A stretch of 64,000 nt of DNA from Rhodobacteraceae bacterium UBA1943 (GTDB lineage: Bacteria > Pseudomonadota > Alphaproteobacteria > Rhodobacterales > Rhodobacteraceae): assembly GCA_002336845.1 (NCBI GenBank), contig DDEX01000063.1:61003-125002 (forward strand). The letters run 5' to 3'. The notes under the pieces were generated by a model. The model saw only the letters and a list, made by a program, of their open reading frames with translations. It was not told the DNA's origin and made no database searches. Positions 17,431-28,936 of this stretch are shown here, piece after piece. How positions within the stretch are numbered: the first letter of the stretch is position 1; each line of letters starts with the position of its first letter. The position numbers and the translations under genes are program-made.

Positions 17431-18656
17431 CAATCCAGCCGGAAGAAGATCGACTTGAGGTAGCTCGATTCCGCCAGTTGCGGCAGCACCGGATGATCCG
17501 GCCCGGCAAAGCCTGTGTGCAAGATCTGCCCGCGCCGCCCGCCGCGCCCGATACCGCGGGCCGATGCGTTGCGAAAGGCCGAAAGGTCCGCCGCATGGCT
17601 GCATGAACACAGAACCAGATAGCCCCCCGGCGCAACCAGCGGCGCGGCCAGCCGGGCGATGCGTTCATAGGCGCGCAGGCCCGCCTCCAGCGCCGGTTTG
17701 GCGGGGGCAAAGGCGGGCGGATCGCAGATCACAAGGTCGAACCGCGCGCCCTCGGCGCCCAAGCTCTCCAGTACGTCAAAGGCATCGCCCTGCCGGGTGG
17801 CAAAGCGGTCGGCCACACCCATGGCCTCTGCCCCCTGCCCCGCCAGCCCCAGTGCCGCCGCGCTGGCATCGACCGCCAGCGCCGTCTCGGCCCCGCCAGC
17901 CAGCGCGGCCAAGGCAAAACCGCCGACATGGGCAAACACGTCCAGCACCTTTGCCCCCTTGGCCAGCCGGGCGGCAAAGGCGTGGTTCGGGCGCTGGTCA
18001 TAGAACAGCCCCGTCTTCTGCCCGCCGGTAAGGTCGGCCATATAGGTGGCGCCATTCATCGGCACCGCAATCGGCCCTTCCACCGCGCCGCACAGAGGAT
18101 GCGTTTCCTCGGGCAGCCCTTCCAGCCCGCGCGCCCGGCCAGAGCCGTTCTTGATGACAGTCGCAACACCCGTCACCTGAACCAGCGCGGCCACAAGGTC
18201 ATCCAGATGCGCCTCGGCCCAGGCGGCATTGGGCTGGATCACCGCCGCATCGCCAAAACGGTCGATCACCACGCCGGGCAGGCCATCGGCCTCGGCATGG
18301 ATCAGGCGGTAGAAGGGGGCGTCGAACAGCCGCTCGCGCAGGGCCAGCGCACGGGCAAGACGTTCGGCGAACCAGGCCCGGTCAATCACCGCTTCGGGGT
18401 CACGGTCCAGCATCCGGGCGACGATCTTGGATTTCACGTTGACGGTGACAAGGCCCATCGGGCGGCGCAACTCGTCCTCCAGCACCGCCAGCGTGCCGGG
18501 CGGCAGACCGCTGGTGCGCCGATCCAGCGCCAGTTCGTCGGCATAGACCCAAGGGAAGCCGTGGCGAATGGCACGCGCCTCGGCCTTGGGGCGCAGGCGA
18601 ACTACGGGGCGACCGCGCGGAGCGGCATCGTCTTGAAGCGAATGAGGGGCTGTCAT
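17430..18656 (-). CDS. rlmI: class I rRNA methyltransferase (RlmI-like)
   Basis: A 408-residue SAM-dependent RNA methyltransferase with an N-terminal PUA-type region (VVRLRPKAEARAIRHGFPWVYADEL), a middle domain and a C-terminal Rossmann fold. The motif TGGQKTGLFYDQRPNH, the SAM-binding VLDVFAHVGGFALAALAGG and the catalytic-loop VICDPPAFA are typical of RlmI, which makes m5C in 23S rRNA; the paired Cys is in LVLCSCSHA. Specificity is inferred from the family. Coupled to the PIN gene by a one-base overlap. Confidence 0.85.
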   Translation of the reverse strand: MTAPHSLQDDAAPRGRPVVRLRPKAEARAIRHGFPWVYADELALDRRTSGLPPGTLAVLEDELRRPMGLVTVNVKSKIVARMLDRDPEAVIDRAWFAERLARALALRERLFDAPFYRLIHAEADGLPGVVIDRFGDAAVIQPNAAWAEAHLDDLVAALVQVTGVATVIKNGSGRARGLEGLPEETHPLCGAVEGPIAVPMNGATYMADLTGGQKTGLFYDQRPNHAFAARLAKGAKVLDVFAHVGGFALAALAGGAETALAVDASAAALGLAGQGAEAMGVADRFATRQGDAFDVLESLGAEGARFDLVICDPPAFAPAKPALEAGLRAYERIARLAAPLVAPGGYLVLCSCSHAADLSAFRNASARGIGRGGRRGQILHTGFAGPDHPVLPQLAESSYLKSIFFRLD

Positions 18657-18694
18657 GCCCCTCCTCTATCCGTTTCCTGCCGGTTGGGAAAGTC

Positions 18695-19369
18695 TTAGCC
18701 CGCAGTTTCCGGCGCGGCTGGTGGCAGCGCCATAAGTGCGCGGCCGACCACTTCTGGATCGGTCACCACCACCGACAATTCACGCCGCAGCACTTCGGTC
18801 AGATGCTCGGTCACCACCACGCGCTGGGTACGTCCTGCGCGGTCCTCGGCTATGGCGGCGCTCCCGCCCGCGGCGCGGACATCAGCCCTTACCAGCCGGG
18901 GGCCGTCAATCACCTGGCCGGTCGCGGCATCGGTCACGGTCAGCATGAAGTGCATCGAATGAACGCCGCCAAACGTCGAGCGGGTCTTGTCGGTCACGGC
19001 GTGAAAGCGGACAACCTCAATTCCGACGTTGACGACGCGTCCGTGGCGCATCGGGCCGGTCGCCGCCGTTGCGGCATTGCGGAAGATGTCGGCCACCTGC
19101 TGATAGCGGTCGCCATAGGGGTCGCCGTGCCAGACGATATCGGCGTTGGGATGGAACGTATTCGCCTCTGACACCCGCAGGCTTTGGGGCACGTTCACAC
19201 TGATCCCCACAACATCATAGGCCGATTCCATGACAACGGGGCCATGCCCGCCGGTCCGATATGCCGTTGCGGCTGGGTCAGCCGTGTTGCGGCTTGCCGG
19301 TTCGGAGCTGACGCAGGCTGACAGCAACAAGGCGGCGGAAAGGGCGAAAACCAGACGGGACAGGGCCAT
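18695..19369 (-). CDS. conserved lipoprotein (DUF6778-like)
   Basis: A 224-residue protein with a lipoprotein signal (MALSRLVFALSAALLLSAC) and lipid-attachment Cys at about residue 19. The mature part has VVGISVNVPQSLRVSEANTF and a GGVHSMHFMLTV segment and resembles a family of unknown function common in Rhodobacterales. The ATG at 19369 is preferred because longer frames put non-signal sequence ahead of the lipobox. Monocistronic by spacing. No function can be given. Confidence 0.65.
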   Translation of the reverse strand: MALSRLVFALSAALLLSACVSSEPASRNTADPAATAYRTGGHGPVVMESAYDVVGISVNVPQSLRVSEANTFHPNADIVWHGDPYGDRYQQVADIFRNAATAATGPMRHGRVVNVGIEVVRFHAVTDKTRSTFGGVHSMHFMLTVTDAATGQVIDGPRLVRADVRAAGGSAAIAEDRAGRTQRVVVTEHLTEVLRRELSVVVTDPEVVGRALMALPPAAPETAG

Positions 19370-19497
19370 GATCTGAACCTTGGAACACAAAGCGCACCAT
19401 GCGCTTCGGTCAAATGGCCACCAGATTGTGGCCAGATTTGGAAAAATTAACAGCAATTGCTGGGGTTTTTCAGCTTGAGCGGCAAAACTGGAAACAG

Positions 19498-22167
19498 TCA
19501 GTCCGGGTTCCCCACCAGGACAAAGGGCGCCCAATAGGCCGGGTGCGACCAGCGCGGATCAGCCGGATGGTCGATCATGTCCAGAATGGCAAGCTGTTGG
19601 GCGCGGGCTGCGCCAACCGACGGATCGGCAGCGCGGTGACGAAACAGGCCGGTCATCAAGGCGACGGCAGAGCGGCTTTCAACCGGCCAGTGGCTGACCA
19701 GCAAGCCGCGCGCACCGGCATAAAGAAAGGACTGAACCAGACCCGACAGCGCCTCGCCCCCCGGTCGGGTGCCAGCGGCGGTGTTGCAGGCCGACAGGAC
19801 GACAAACCGCGCATTGAGATGCAGTTCGGCAATTTCCGAGGCCTTAAGAAAGCCGTCCTCCCCCCCTCCGGCGGTCAGGGCCAGCGCCGGTTCATCCAGC
19901 GCGCCCTGACCTGCATCCTCCCCCGACATCAGGCCGTGGGTCGCGAAGTACAACAGATCCACCCGCGACAGGTCGGCCTGCTTCACCGCCCGCTCTGATG
20001 CGGCGGCGGCAAGGTGCAGCGCCTCTGGCCCTGCCCCCAGCGCCCTGCCAACCTCGCGCACCTCGCCCGCGGTTTCGGGCAAGGGGGCAAGACGGCCTTG
20101 CGCCGCAAGCGATGAAAACCCGGGCGCGGCAAAGGCGGCGAACCGCAGCGCGGCCTGCAGGGGGGCAGCGGCATGCCGCCGCAGGGCCGAAATCGCCGGC
20201 AGGATGGTGATTGCATGGTGGCGTATCAGCCAATCGGCCTTGGCCGGATCGTCGGCGGATGCGGGGCTGACCAGCAACAATTGGGGTGGCAGCGTCGCCA
20301 TCACGCCACGCAGATCCAGCAGCAGATGCGCCTTGCCGCGGGTCACGCCCTCTACCTGCCCCAGCGTCTGGGTATAAAGCCAGTGGGCTGCGTCATAATC
20401 GAAATCGGCTACCTTTCCGGTTCCGCCTTCGTCCTCTGACAGGGCGGCGGCGCTGCGCAGGCCAAGGCGCAGATCTATCCCGCCCCGCAGCGCCGCGACG
20501 GCCTGATCGACCTCGGGCTCTTCGGCCTGAAAAGTGTGCCAGTCCAGGGCATCCCGGCTTATCGCCACCACCAGCCCGGCATCAAAGATGCCTTCGGGTG
20601 GGGCAATCACCACCAGCGCCTGATCCGGGGCAAGCAGGCTGCGAATCTGGGCCAGAGGCAGGGGCAACCGCCCGGTCGCGGCGGCAAGGGCGGGAAATTC
20701 AAGGCCGATCCGCGCAGAGGAGGCGTCAACCTGCGTCTGCGCGGCGGTGATCGCCTGCCGCAGCAGGGCGGCGGCGTCGGGCGCCCGTTCGGCAACGGGC
20801 AAGCCGACCAGTTCGACCATCTGGCCGCGCAGGCTATCCAGCCTGCCCTTGGCATCGGTCAGATCACGCAAGGCCGCAGCCCCGGCATCGCTGCCCGCTG
20901 CCAGACGCTCGGCCAGCAGGCGCTGAGCGCCCCCTGCGCCCGTGCTCTGGCTGTCCTGCATCTGGCCCAGAATGGCATCAACCGCCTGATCACGCGTGAT
21001 TTCCCCGGCCAGTTCGGCTTCGTGCAGCACATAGGTCAACTGCATCCGCGCGCCTGGCACCCGATTGGTGCGCACCTTGCCGATCTCGGCCAACGCCAGA
21101 TCCACCCGCCCGCTTGCGGCAAGCAACTGCGCCAGATTCAGCCGGGCGCGGGCCATATCCTCTACATCCTCGCCATAGACCGGCTCCCACACGGCGATAA
21201 TGCGGGTCAGCAGGGCAACCGCCTCGGCCGCGCGGGGCGCGCCCGGTTCGGGGCCGCCCAGAACGATCGCAAGGGCAAAGGCCAGATCGCCCCATTGCGG
21301 CGCGTCGGGGCCATAGACCTGCACCACCTCGTCCATCAGGGGGCGGACCAGCGGTTCCACCTCATCCCGCCGTCCCGCCGTGATCAGCGCCTCGGCCAGT
21401 TGACGCACGGCGGCCAGCCGCGCGGGCATCAGGCGCGGGTGTTTTAGATCCGCAAACTGCGCATCCATCGCGGCAATCGCCGCCTGATAAATCGCGATGC
21501 CACGGTCCAGATCGCCGGTCCGCACCACGAACCCGGCCCAGCCGATCATGGCCATGGCGCGCATCGCCCGCGCTTCAGGGTCATCACGCCCCGCCAGACG
21601 GTCTGCCAGCCGGGCATAGGCGGCATCGGCCAGCGCCGGGTCGTCCATCGCCGCCGCGAGGGTGGCTTGTGTCAGCCACAACTCATCGCCCGCCGTGTCG
21701 TTGGCTGGCAAACGGGTCTCTGCCTCGGCCAGCGCCTCGGATGTCAGGGCGAGAGCCGCGTCGAGATCGCCGGCAACGCGCAAGGCAAGGGCGCGGCTGG
21801 CAATCACCCGGTAAAGCAGCGGATCATCCGGCGACAACAGGCGCCGCGCCTTGGCAAGCAGCCGGGCCGAAAGCTCTGCGGCCTGATCCGCCCGGCCTTG
21901 CAAGATGGCCGCCACCAGCATGGGACGTTCCAGCAGGATCGCCTCGCGACTCTCCTCGCCAAAGTCCCGCACGACATAGGTCATGGCCTGCCGCGCCTGC
22001 TGTTCGGCAAGACCATAGCGCGCCGAGCCCCCGATCAGGCTATCCAGAGCACCCGCGATTTCAGCAACATCGCCCGCAGTCAGCCGATCTTCGGCGCAAA
22101 GGGACGAGGGCCCTGACACCAGCGCGATGACCAGGACAAGGGGATGAAATAATCTCACCGGGCGCAT
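19498..22167 (-). CDS. exported TPR-CHAT putative cysteine peptidase
   Basis: An 889-residue protein with an N-terminal signal peptide (about residues 1-24, ending near SSLCAED). Residues 30-450 are Ala/Leu-rich helical pairs like TPR repeats. The C-terminal third is a CHAT (caspase HetF-associated) domain with the catalytic His in YFATHGLMSGE and Cys in VLSACNTAAG, then LVQSFLYAGARGLLVSHWPV. CHAT-TPR proteins include bacterial separase/caspase-like proteases, some acting in defence; this one would act outside the cytoplasm. The ATG at 22167 gives the signal peptide; earlier starts do not. Target unknown. Confidence 0.8.
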   Translation of the reverse strand: MRPVRLFHPLVLVIALVSGPSSLCAEDRLTAGDVAEIAGALDSLIGGSARYGLAEQQARQAMTYVVRDFGEESREAILLERPMLVAAILQGRADQAAELSARLLAKARRLLSPDDPLLYRVIASRALALRVAGDLDAALALTSEALAEAETRLPANDTAGDELWLTQATLAAAMDDPALADAAYARLADRLAGRDDPEARAMRAMAMIGWAGFVVRTGDLDRGIAIYQAAIAAMDAQFADLKHPRLMPARLAAVRQLAEALITAGRRDEVEPLVRPLMDEVVQVYGPDAPQWGDLAFALAIVLGGPEPGAPRAAEAVALLTRIIAVWEPVYGEDVEDMARARLNLAQLLAASGRVDLALAEIGKVRTNRVPGARMQLTYVLHEAELAGEITRDQAVDAILGQMQDSQSTGAGGAQRLLAERLAAGSDAGAAALRDLTDAKGRLDSLRGQMVELVGLPVAERAPDAAALLRQAITAAQTQVDASSARIGLEFPALAAATGRLPLPLAQIRSLLAPDQALVVIAPPEGIFDAGLVVAISRDALDWHTFQAEEPEVDQAVAALRGGIDLRLGLRSAAALSEDEGGTGKVADFDYDAAHWLYTQTLGQVEGVTRGKAHLLLDLRGVMATLPPQLLLVSPASADDPAKADWLIRHHAITILPAISALRRHAAAPLQAALRFAAFAAPGFSSLAAQGRLAPLPETAGEVREVGRALGAGPEALHLAAAASERAVKQADLSRVDLLYFATHGLMSGEDAGQGALDEPALALTAGGGEDGFLKASEIAELHLNARFVVLSACNTAAGTRPGGEALSGLVQSFLYAGARGLLVSHWPVESRSAVALMTGLFRHRAADPSVGAARAQQLAILDMIDHPADPRWSHPAYWAPFVLVGNPD

Positions 22168-22467
22168 AAGTTCGGCCCGCCTGAAATGCCGAACCTTCGG
22201 CGCCTGCCACCTTGCGCCCATTTGTCCGCCATGCCCCGGCAAGGCCGAATGCGCCGGGCCCAAACGCGCCGGTTATGCAAGAAGGATCGTGACGACACGC
22301 AAAACCTTTGCCAAACTCTGCAGCAATGCCCACAGGACGATTGCCGCCACGCTAGCAGCCCCGCCCATCCGCGTGCATCATAAATTGCGGTTCTGGCCGG
22401 TTCACGCGGGTTGTTAGCGCTAACGCAATCTGTTAAAACCACGCAGAACCCGCCAGAGGAGGCCAAA
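22168..22467. promoter_or_regulatory. divergent promoter region between CHAT gene and edd
   Basis: No gene is seen. The stretch separates divergent genes and must hold both promoters. The only clear element is the palindrome at 22413-22424. An AGAGGAGG ribosome-binding site for edd lies at about 22454-22462. Confidence 0.5.
22413..22424. promoter_or_regulatory. LacI-type operator upstream of edd
   Basis: GTTAGCGCTAAC is a perfect 12-base palindrome with the central GCGC step favoured by LacI/GalR repressors. It lies 44 bases upstream of the edd start. A gluconate or sugar-responsive repressor is the likely ligand; none is encoded close by on this side. Confidence 0.6.
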
Positions 22468-24285
22468 ATGACGCTTCACCCCGTCATCGCCCGCGTGACC
22501 GACCGGATCCGCGAACGATCCGCCGCAACGCGCAGCGCCTATCTGGCGCGGATCGCTGCGGCCGGAACGGCGGGGCCGACGCGGGCGCATCTGGCTTGCG
22601 GCAATCAGGCCCATGCCTATGCCGCGATGGGCGCCGACAAGGACACGCTGGCGGCAGGGCGCGCGCCCAATATCGGCGTGGTGACCGCCTATAACGATAT
22701 GCTGTCCGCCCATCAGCCCTATGAGGATTATCCCCGCCTGATCCGAGAGGCCGCGCGCAAGGCCGGGGCCACAGCGCAAGTCGCCGGGGGTGTTCCGGCG
22801 ATGTGTGACGGCGTGACCCAAGGCCAGCCGGGAATGGAGCTGTCGCTGTTTTCCCGCGACGTGATCGCCCTGGCGGCGGGCGTGGCGATGAGCCACAACA
22901 CCTTCGACTCCTCGCTCTACCTTGGCGTCTGCGACAAGATCGTGCCCGGCCTGACGATTGCGGCCCTCACCTTCGGGCACCTGCCCGCCATCTTCATTCC
23001 CGCCGGCCCCATGACCTCGGGCCTGCCGAACGACGAAAAGGCGCGCGTGCGCCAGCTCTATGCCGAGGGTAAGGTCGGCCGCGCCGAACTGCTGGACGCC
23101 GAATCGAAGTCCTATCACGGCCCCGGCACCTGCACCTTCTACGGTACCGCCAATTCCAACCAGATGCTGATGGAGATCATGGGCTTCCACATGCCCGGCG
23201 CCTCCTTCATCAATCCCGGCACGCCGCTGCGCGACGCACTGACCAAGGAAGCCGCCAAGCGCGCCCTCGCCATCACCGCGCAGGGCAATGAATTCACCCC
23301 GGCCGGCGAGATGATCGACGAGCGCTCCATCGTCAACGGCGTCGTCGGCCTGCATGCCACGGGTGGTTCGACCAACCACACGCTGCACCTCCTCGCCATG
23401 GCGCGCGCCGCCGGCATCGTTCTGACCTGGAAGGACATTTCCGACCTTTCGGATGTGGTGCCGCTGCTCGCCCGCGTCTATCCGAACGGTCTTGCCGACG
23501 TGAACCATTTCCACGCCGCCGGCGGCATGGGCTTCCTCATCCAGGAATTGCTCAAGACCGGCATGCTGCATGACGACGTGCGCACCGTCTATGGTCAGGG
23601 CCTCAAGGCCTATACGATCGATGCCAAGCTCGGTGCCAACGGCACGGTGGTGCGTGAACCGTCGCCGAAGGTCAGCCATGACCCGAAGGTGCTCGCCAGT
23701 ATCGAAACACCCTTCCAGCCGACCGGCGGCCTGAAGATGCTGGCCGGCGATATCGGCAGCGCCGTCATCAAGATCTCGGCCGTCAAGCCGGAGCGCCACG
23801 TCATCGAGGCGCCGGCAAAAGTGTTTCACGACCAGCTGGAGCTCAACGCGGCCTTCAAGGCCGGCGAACTGACGGGTGATTTCATCGCCGTCGTGCGCTT
23901 CCAGGGGCCGAAGGCCAACGGCATGCCGGAACTGCACAAGCTGACCACCGTGCTCGGCATCCTGCAGGATCGCGGCCAGAAGGTCGCGCTCCTCACCGAC
24001 GGGCGCATGTCCGGCGCGTCCGGCAAGGTGCCGGCTGCCATCCATGTGACGCCCGAAGCCGTCGACAACGGCCCCATCGGCCGCATCCGCAACGGCGATA
24101 TCATTCGCCTGGATGCCACGCACGGCGTCATCGAGATTCTCGTAGATAAGGCCGAATTCGCCGCCCGCCCGCAGGCGACGGCCGATCTCTCCGGCAACGA
24201 ATTCGGCATGGGCCGCGAACTCTTCGCGCCCTTCCGCGCCATTGCCGGGCCGGCCGATCACGGGGCGAGCGTGCTGTTCGCCTGA
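22468..24285 (+). CDS. edd: 6-phosphogluconate dehydratase, probable chimera of two species' alleles
   Basis: A 605-residue full-length Edd, the dehydratase that makes 2-keto-3-deoxy-6-phosphogluconate in the Entner-Doudoroff pathway with a [4Fe-4S] cluster. Conserved blocks include VAGGVPAMCDGVTQGQPGME, GVCDKIVPG, ATGGSTNHT and LTDGRMSGASGK. The first 140 or so codons use GGG, GCG and CTG as in the Rhodobacteraceae genes to the left; codons after about 23.1 kb use CTC, GGC and GCC as in the rhizobial genes to the right. The frame stays intact. An AGAGGAGG site supports the start. The expected rhizobial neighbours zwf and pgl are absent. Confidence 0.92.
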   Translation: MTLHPVIARVTDRIRERSAATRSAYLARIAAAGTAGPTRAHLACGNQAHAYAAMGADKDTLAAGRAPNIGVVTAYNDMLSAHQPYEDYPRLIREAARKAGATAQVAGGVPAMCDGVTQGQPGMELSLFSRDVIALAAGVAMSHNTFDSSLYLGVCDKIVPGLTIAALTFGHLPAIFIPAGPMTSGLPNDEKARVRQLYAEGKVGRAELLDAESKSYHGPGTCTFYGTANSNQMLMEIMGFHMPGASFINPGTPLRDALTKEAAKRALAITAQGNEFTPAGEMIDERSIVNGVVGLHATGGSTNHTLHLLAMARAAGIVLTWKDISDLSDVVPLLARVYPNGLADVNHFHAAGGMGFLIQELLKTGMLHDDVRTVYGQGLKAYTIDAKLGANGTVVREPSPKVSHDPKVLASIETPFQPTGGLKMLAGDIGSAVIKISAVKPERHVIEAPAKVFHDQLELNAAFKAGELTGDFIAVVRFQGPKANGMPELHKLTTVLGILQDRGQKVALLTDGRMSGASGKVPAAIHVTPEAVDNGPIGRIRNGDIIRLDATHGVIEILVDKAEFAARPQATADLSGNEFGMGRELFAPFRAIAGPADHGASVLFA

Positions 24286-24324
24286 GCGGCTTCGCTTTAG
24301 GCAGTACCGCACCACACATTCAAC

Positions 24325-24400
24325 GTCATCCTCGGCCTTGAGCCGAGGATCCACCGCCGCGGATGCCGCATGGATGCTCGGGTCAAGCTCGAGCATGATG
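24325..24400. repeat. rhizobial intergenic palindromic element (RIME/RPE-like)
   Basis: Two hairpins in tandem, CCTCGG..CCGAGG and ATGCTCG..GAGCAT, with the GTCATCCTCGG and CTTGAGCCGAGGATCCAC context known from short interspersed palindromic elements of Rhizobiaceae. It lies after edd and before the PilZ-like gene. Confidence 0.65.
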
Positions 24401-24440
24401 AAGGAGAGGTGGTGCCGCGCAGCAGCTGGCGGACATGAAA

Positions 24441-24465
24441 TAAGGGGCGTTTCGCCCCTCTTTTT
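24441..24465 (+). terminator. terminator after edd
   Basis: AGGGGCG/CGCCCCT stem with a TTT loop, followed by CTTTTT. It lies between edd and the convergent PilZ-like gene and ends four bases before that gene's stop codon. Confidence 0.8.
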
Positions 24466-24468
24466 ACA

Positions 24469-24879
24469 TCAGCTATAAATGTCCAGCGTCCGGCCCTGAT
24501 GGTTCCGGTGCGTCGAATAGACGAAGATGCGCTGCAGGTCCTTGTCGGAGAGCAGGCGCAGGAAACGCGCTTCAACGATGTCGTTGGGATAAACGCGCTG
24601 CGTCAGGCAACCGATCATCGGCAGGCGGGCGCTGACGATATCGAGATAGAAATTACGCGGCAGCTGGAACTTCGATGTCATATTGATGACGGCACCGCTG
24701 CGTGAGAGCTTGATGATCAAGCCGCGGCGGGAAACGAGATTGACGAGACCGCCGTTTTCCGTGAACTCGATGCGCGCCTCGTTGCATGTGTCCTCCATCG
24801 GGAAAGACTTTTCCCGATCGTACATGAAGGACTCTTCCTTGTTCAGGTAACTGCCTCGCGGCATTTGCCCCATACCCAT
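24469..24879 (-). CDS. PilZ-like small protein
   Basis: A 136-residue protein with an all-beta core resembling PilZ domains: LVSRRGLIIKLSRSGAVINM and LPRNFYLDI, then YPNDIVEARFLRLLSDKDL. The classical RxxxR plus [D/N]xSxxG pair for cyclic di-GMP is only partly visible, so ligand binding is uncertain. Related genes sit beside edd/agl in Rhizobiaceae. The start is one of three close ATGs (M1, M3, M6); 24879 is the first. Soluble, no signal peptide. Confidence 0.5.
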   Translation of the reverse strand: MGMGQMPRGSYLNKEESFMYDREKSFPMEDTCNEARIEFTENGGLVNLVSRRGLIIKLSRSGAVINMTSKFQLPRNFYLDIVSARLPMIGCLTQRVYPNDIVEARFLRLLSDKDLQRIFVYSTHRNHQGRTLDIYS

Positions 24880-24983
24880 ATCCGCCTGCCCCCGGCACTG
24901 TCGATTTCTCGAAAAAGCCTAGGGAGCAAGGCTTAACATCGGGTTGAGCGGCAGGGCAAAATCCTGCCGCTCACGACCCGAAA

Positions 24984-26075
<1,092 letters not shown>

Positions 26076-26104
26076 GTCTCTACCTCCCCTATGTTCGTGA
26101 CCGA

Positions 26105-27760
<1,656 letters not shown>

Positions 27761-27789
27761 TCTTGCATGTCCTGTTAGCTTGAAAGGCG

Positions 27790-28935
27790 TCAGCCGCCCT
27801 TGACCGACCCCGACAGCAGGCCGCGCACGAGGTAGCGTTGCAGGCTGAAGAAGACAATCAGGGGTACGATGATGGTGATGAAGGCGGAAGCCGTGAGGAT
27901 TTCCCAGTTGCCGCCGCGCGAACCAAGCAGGTTCACCAGGCGCCCCGTCAGCACAAGCTCGTCGTTGCCCGTGCCGAGGAACACCATGGCGACAAGCAGG
28001 TCGTTCCAGGTCCACAGGAACTGGAAGATGGAGAACGAGGCGAGCGCCGGGAAGGACAGCGGCAGGATGATCTTCACGAAGATATCGAAATCGGAGGCGC
28101 CGTCGACGCGCGCCGATTCCATGATCTCGCGCGGCAGGCCGGCCATGTAGTTGCGCAGGAGATAGACGGCGAGCGGCAGGCCGAAGCCCATATGGGCGAG
28201 CCAGATGCCGACATAAGTCTTGGCCGGCACGCCGAAGAAGGCGCCGACGCCGTTATAGAGCCGGAGCAGCGGGATCAGCGACATCTGCAGCGGCACGACG
28301 AGCAGGCCGACGACGACGGCGATGAGGATCGCCCGACCAGGGAACGGCATCCAGGCCAGCGCATAGGCGCAGAAGGCGGCAACGAGGATCGGGATGATCG
28401 TCGAGGGAATGGCCACCGTCAGCGAATTGATGAAGGACGAGCCGATGCCGGCGGCGCTCAGTACTTCACGGTAATTGTCGAGCGTGAAGCGCGGCGGCAC
28501 GGAGGCGGTGTAGAAGATACGCTGGCCGCGCGTGCCTTCCATCTTCGTCGGAGAGACGATCTCGTAGCTGCCGTCGGCATTGACCGTCAGCATCTGGCCG
28601 TCGCCGATATCGGCAGCCGTACCGGCCTCGAAAGCGGCGGGCTGCATGGGCCGGAAGCCGAAGGCGGAAACCTTGGCATCGCCGCCTTCGAGCAGGTTGC
28701 CCGAAATGACGAACTTGCCGTCCTTCTCGACCTGCGCTTCAGGAGACGCAGCGCGACCGGTGAGGTTCTGCGAGGAGGTGGACAGCGCCGTCCACCAGCC
28801 GGAGACCGCGAGCTGATCCTTGTCGCGCAGCGACGAGATAAGGAGGCCCGCCGTCGGCAGCGTCCAGAGTGCGACGAGCAGGAGGACCGAGAGATGGACG
28901 ACGAAGATGAGGGGCGAACGGGCGGAAGCAATCAT
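27790..28935 (-). CDS. aglG: alpha-glucoside ABC transporter permease
   Basis: A 381-residue inner-membrane permease of the MalG type. The EAA loop reads MESARVDGASDFDIFVKIILPLS. Between the first and second membrane segments it carries a periplasmic insertion of about 100 residues (roughly 40-150), which makes it longer than the common 280-residue MalG proteins; a similar insert is characteristic of AglG. It starts one base before the aglF stop region, and the two act as a heterodimeric channel. Confidence 0.93.
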   Translation of the reverse strand: MIASARSPLIFVVHLSVLLLVALWTLPTAGLLISSLRDKDQLAVSGWWTALSTSSQNLTGRAASPEAQVEKDGKFVISGNLLEGGDAKVSAFGFRPMQPAAFEAGTAADIGDGQMLTVNADGSYEIVSPTKMEGTRGQRIFYTASVPPRFTLDNYREVLSAAGIGSSFINSLTVAIPSTIIPILVAAFCAYALAWMPFPGRAILIAVVVGLLVVPLQMSLIPLLRLYNGVGAFFGVPAKTYVGIWLAHMGFGLPLAVYLLRNYMAGLPREIMESARVDGASDFDIFVKIILPLSFPALASFSIFQFLWTWNDLLVAMVFLGTGNDELVLTGRLVNLLGSRGGNWEILTASAFITIIVPLIVFFSLQRYLVRGLLSGSVKGG

Positions 28936-28936
28936 C

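Noticed and set aside
22420..24396. 658-codon minus-strand open frame opposite edd
   Set aside because: Antisense to edd, whose motifs are unmistakable.
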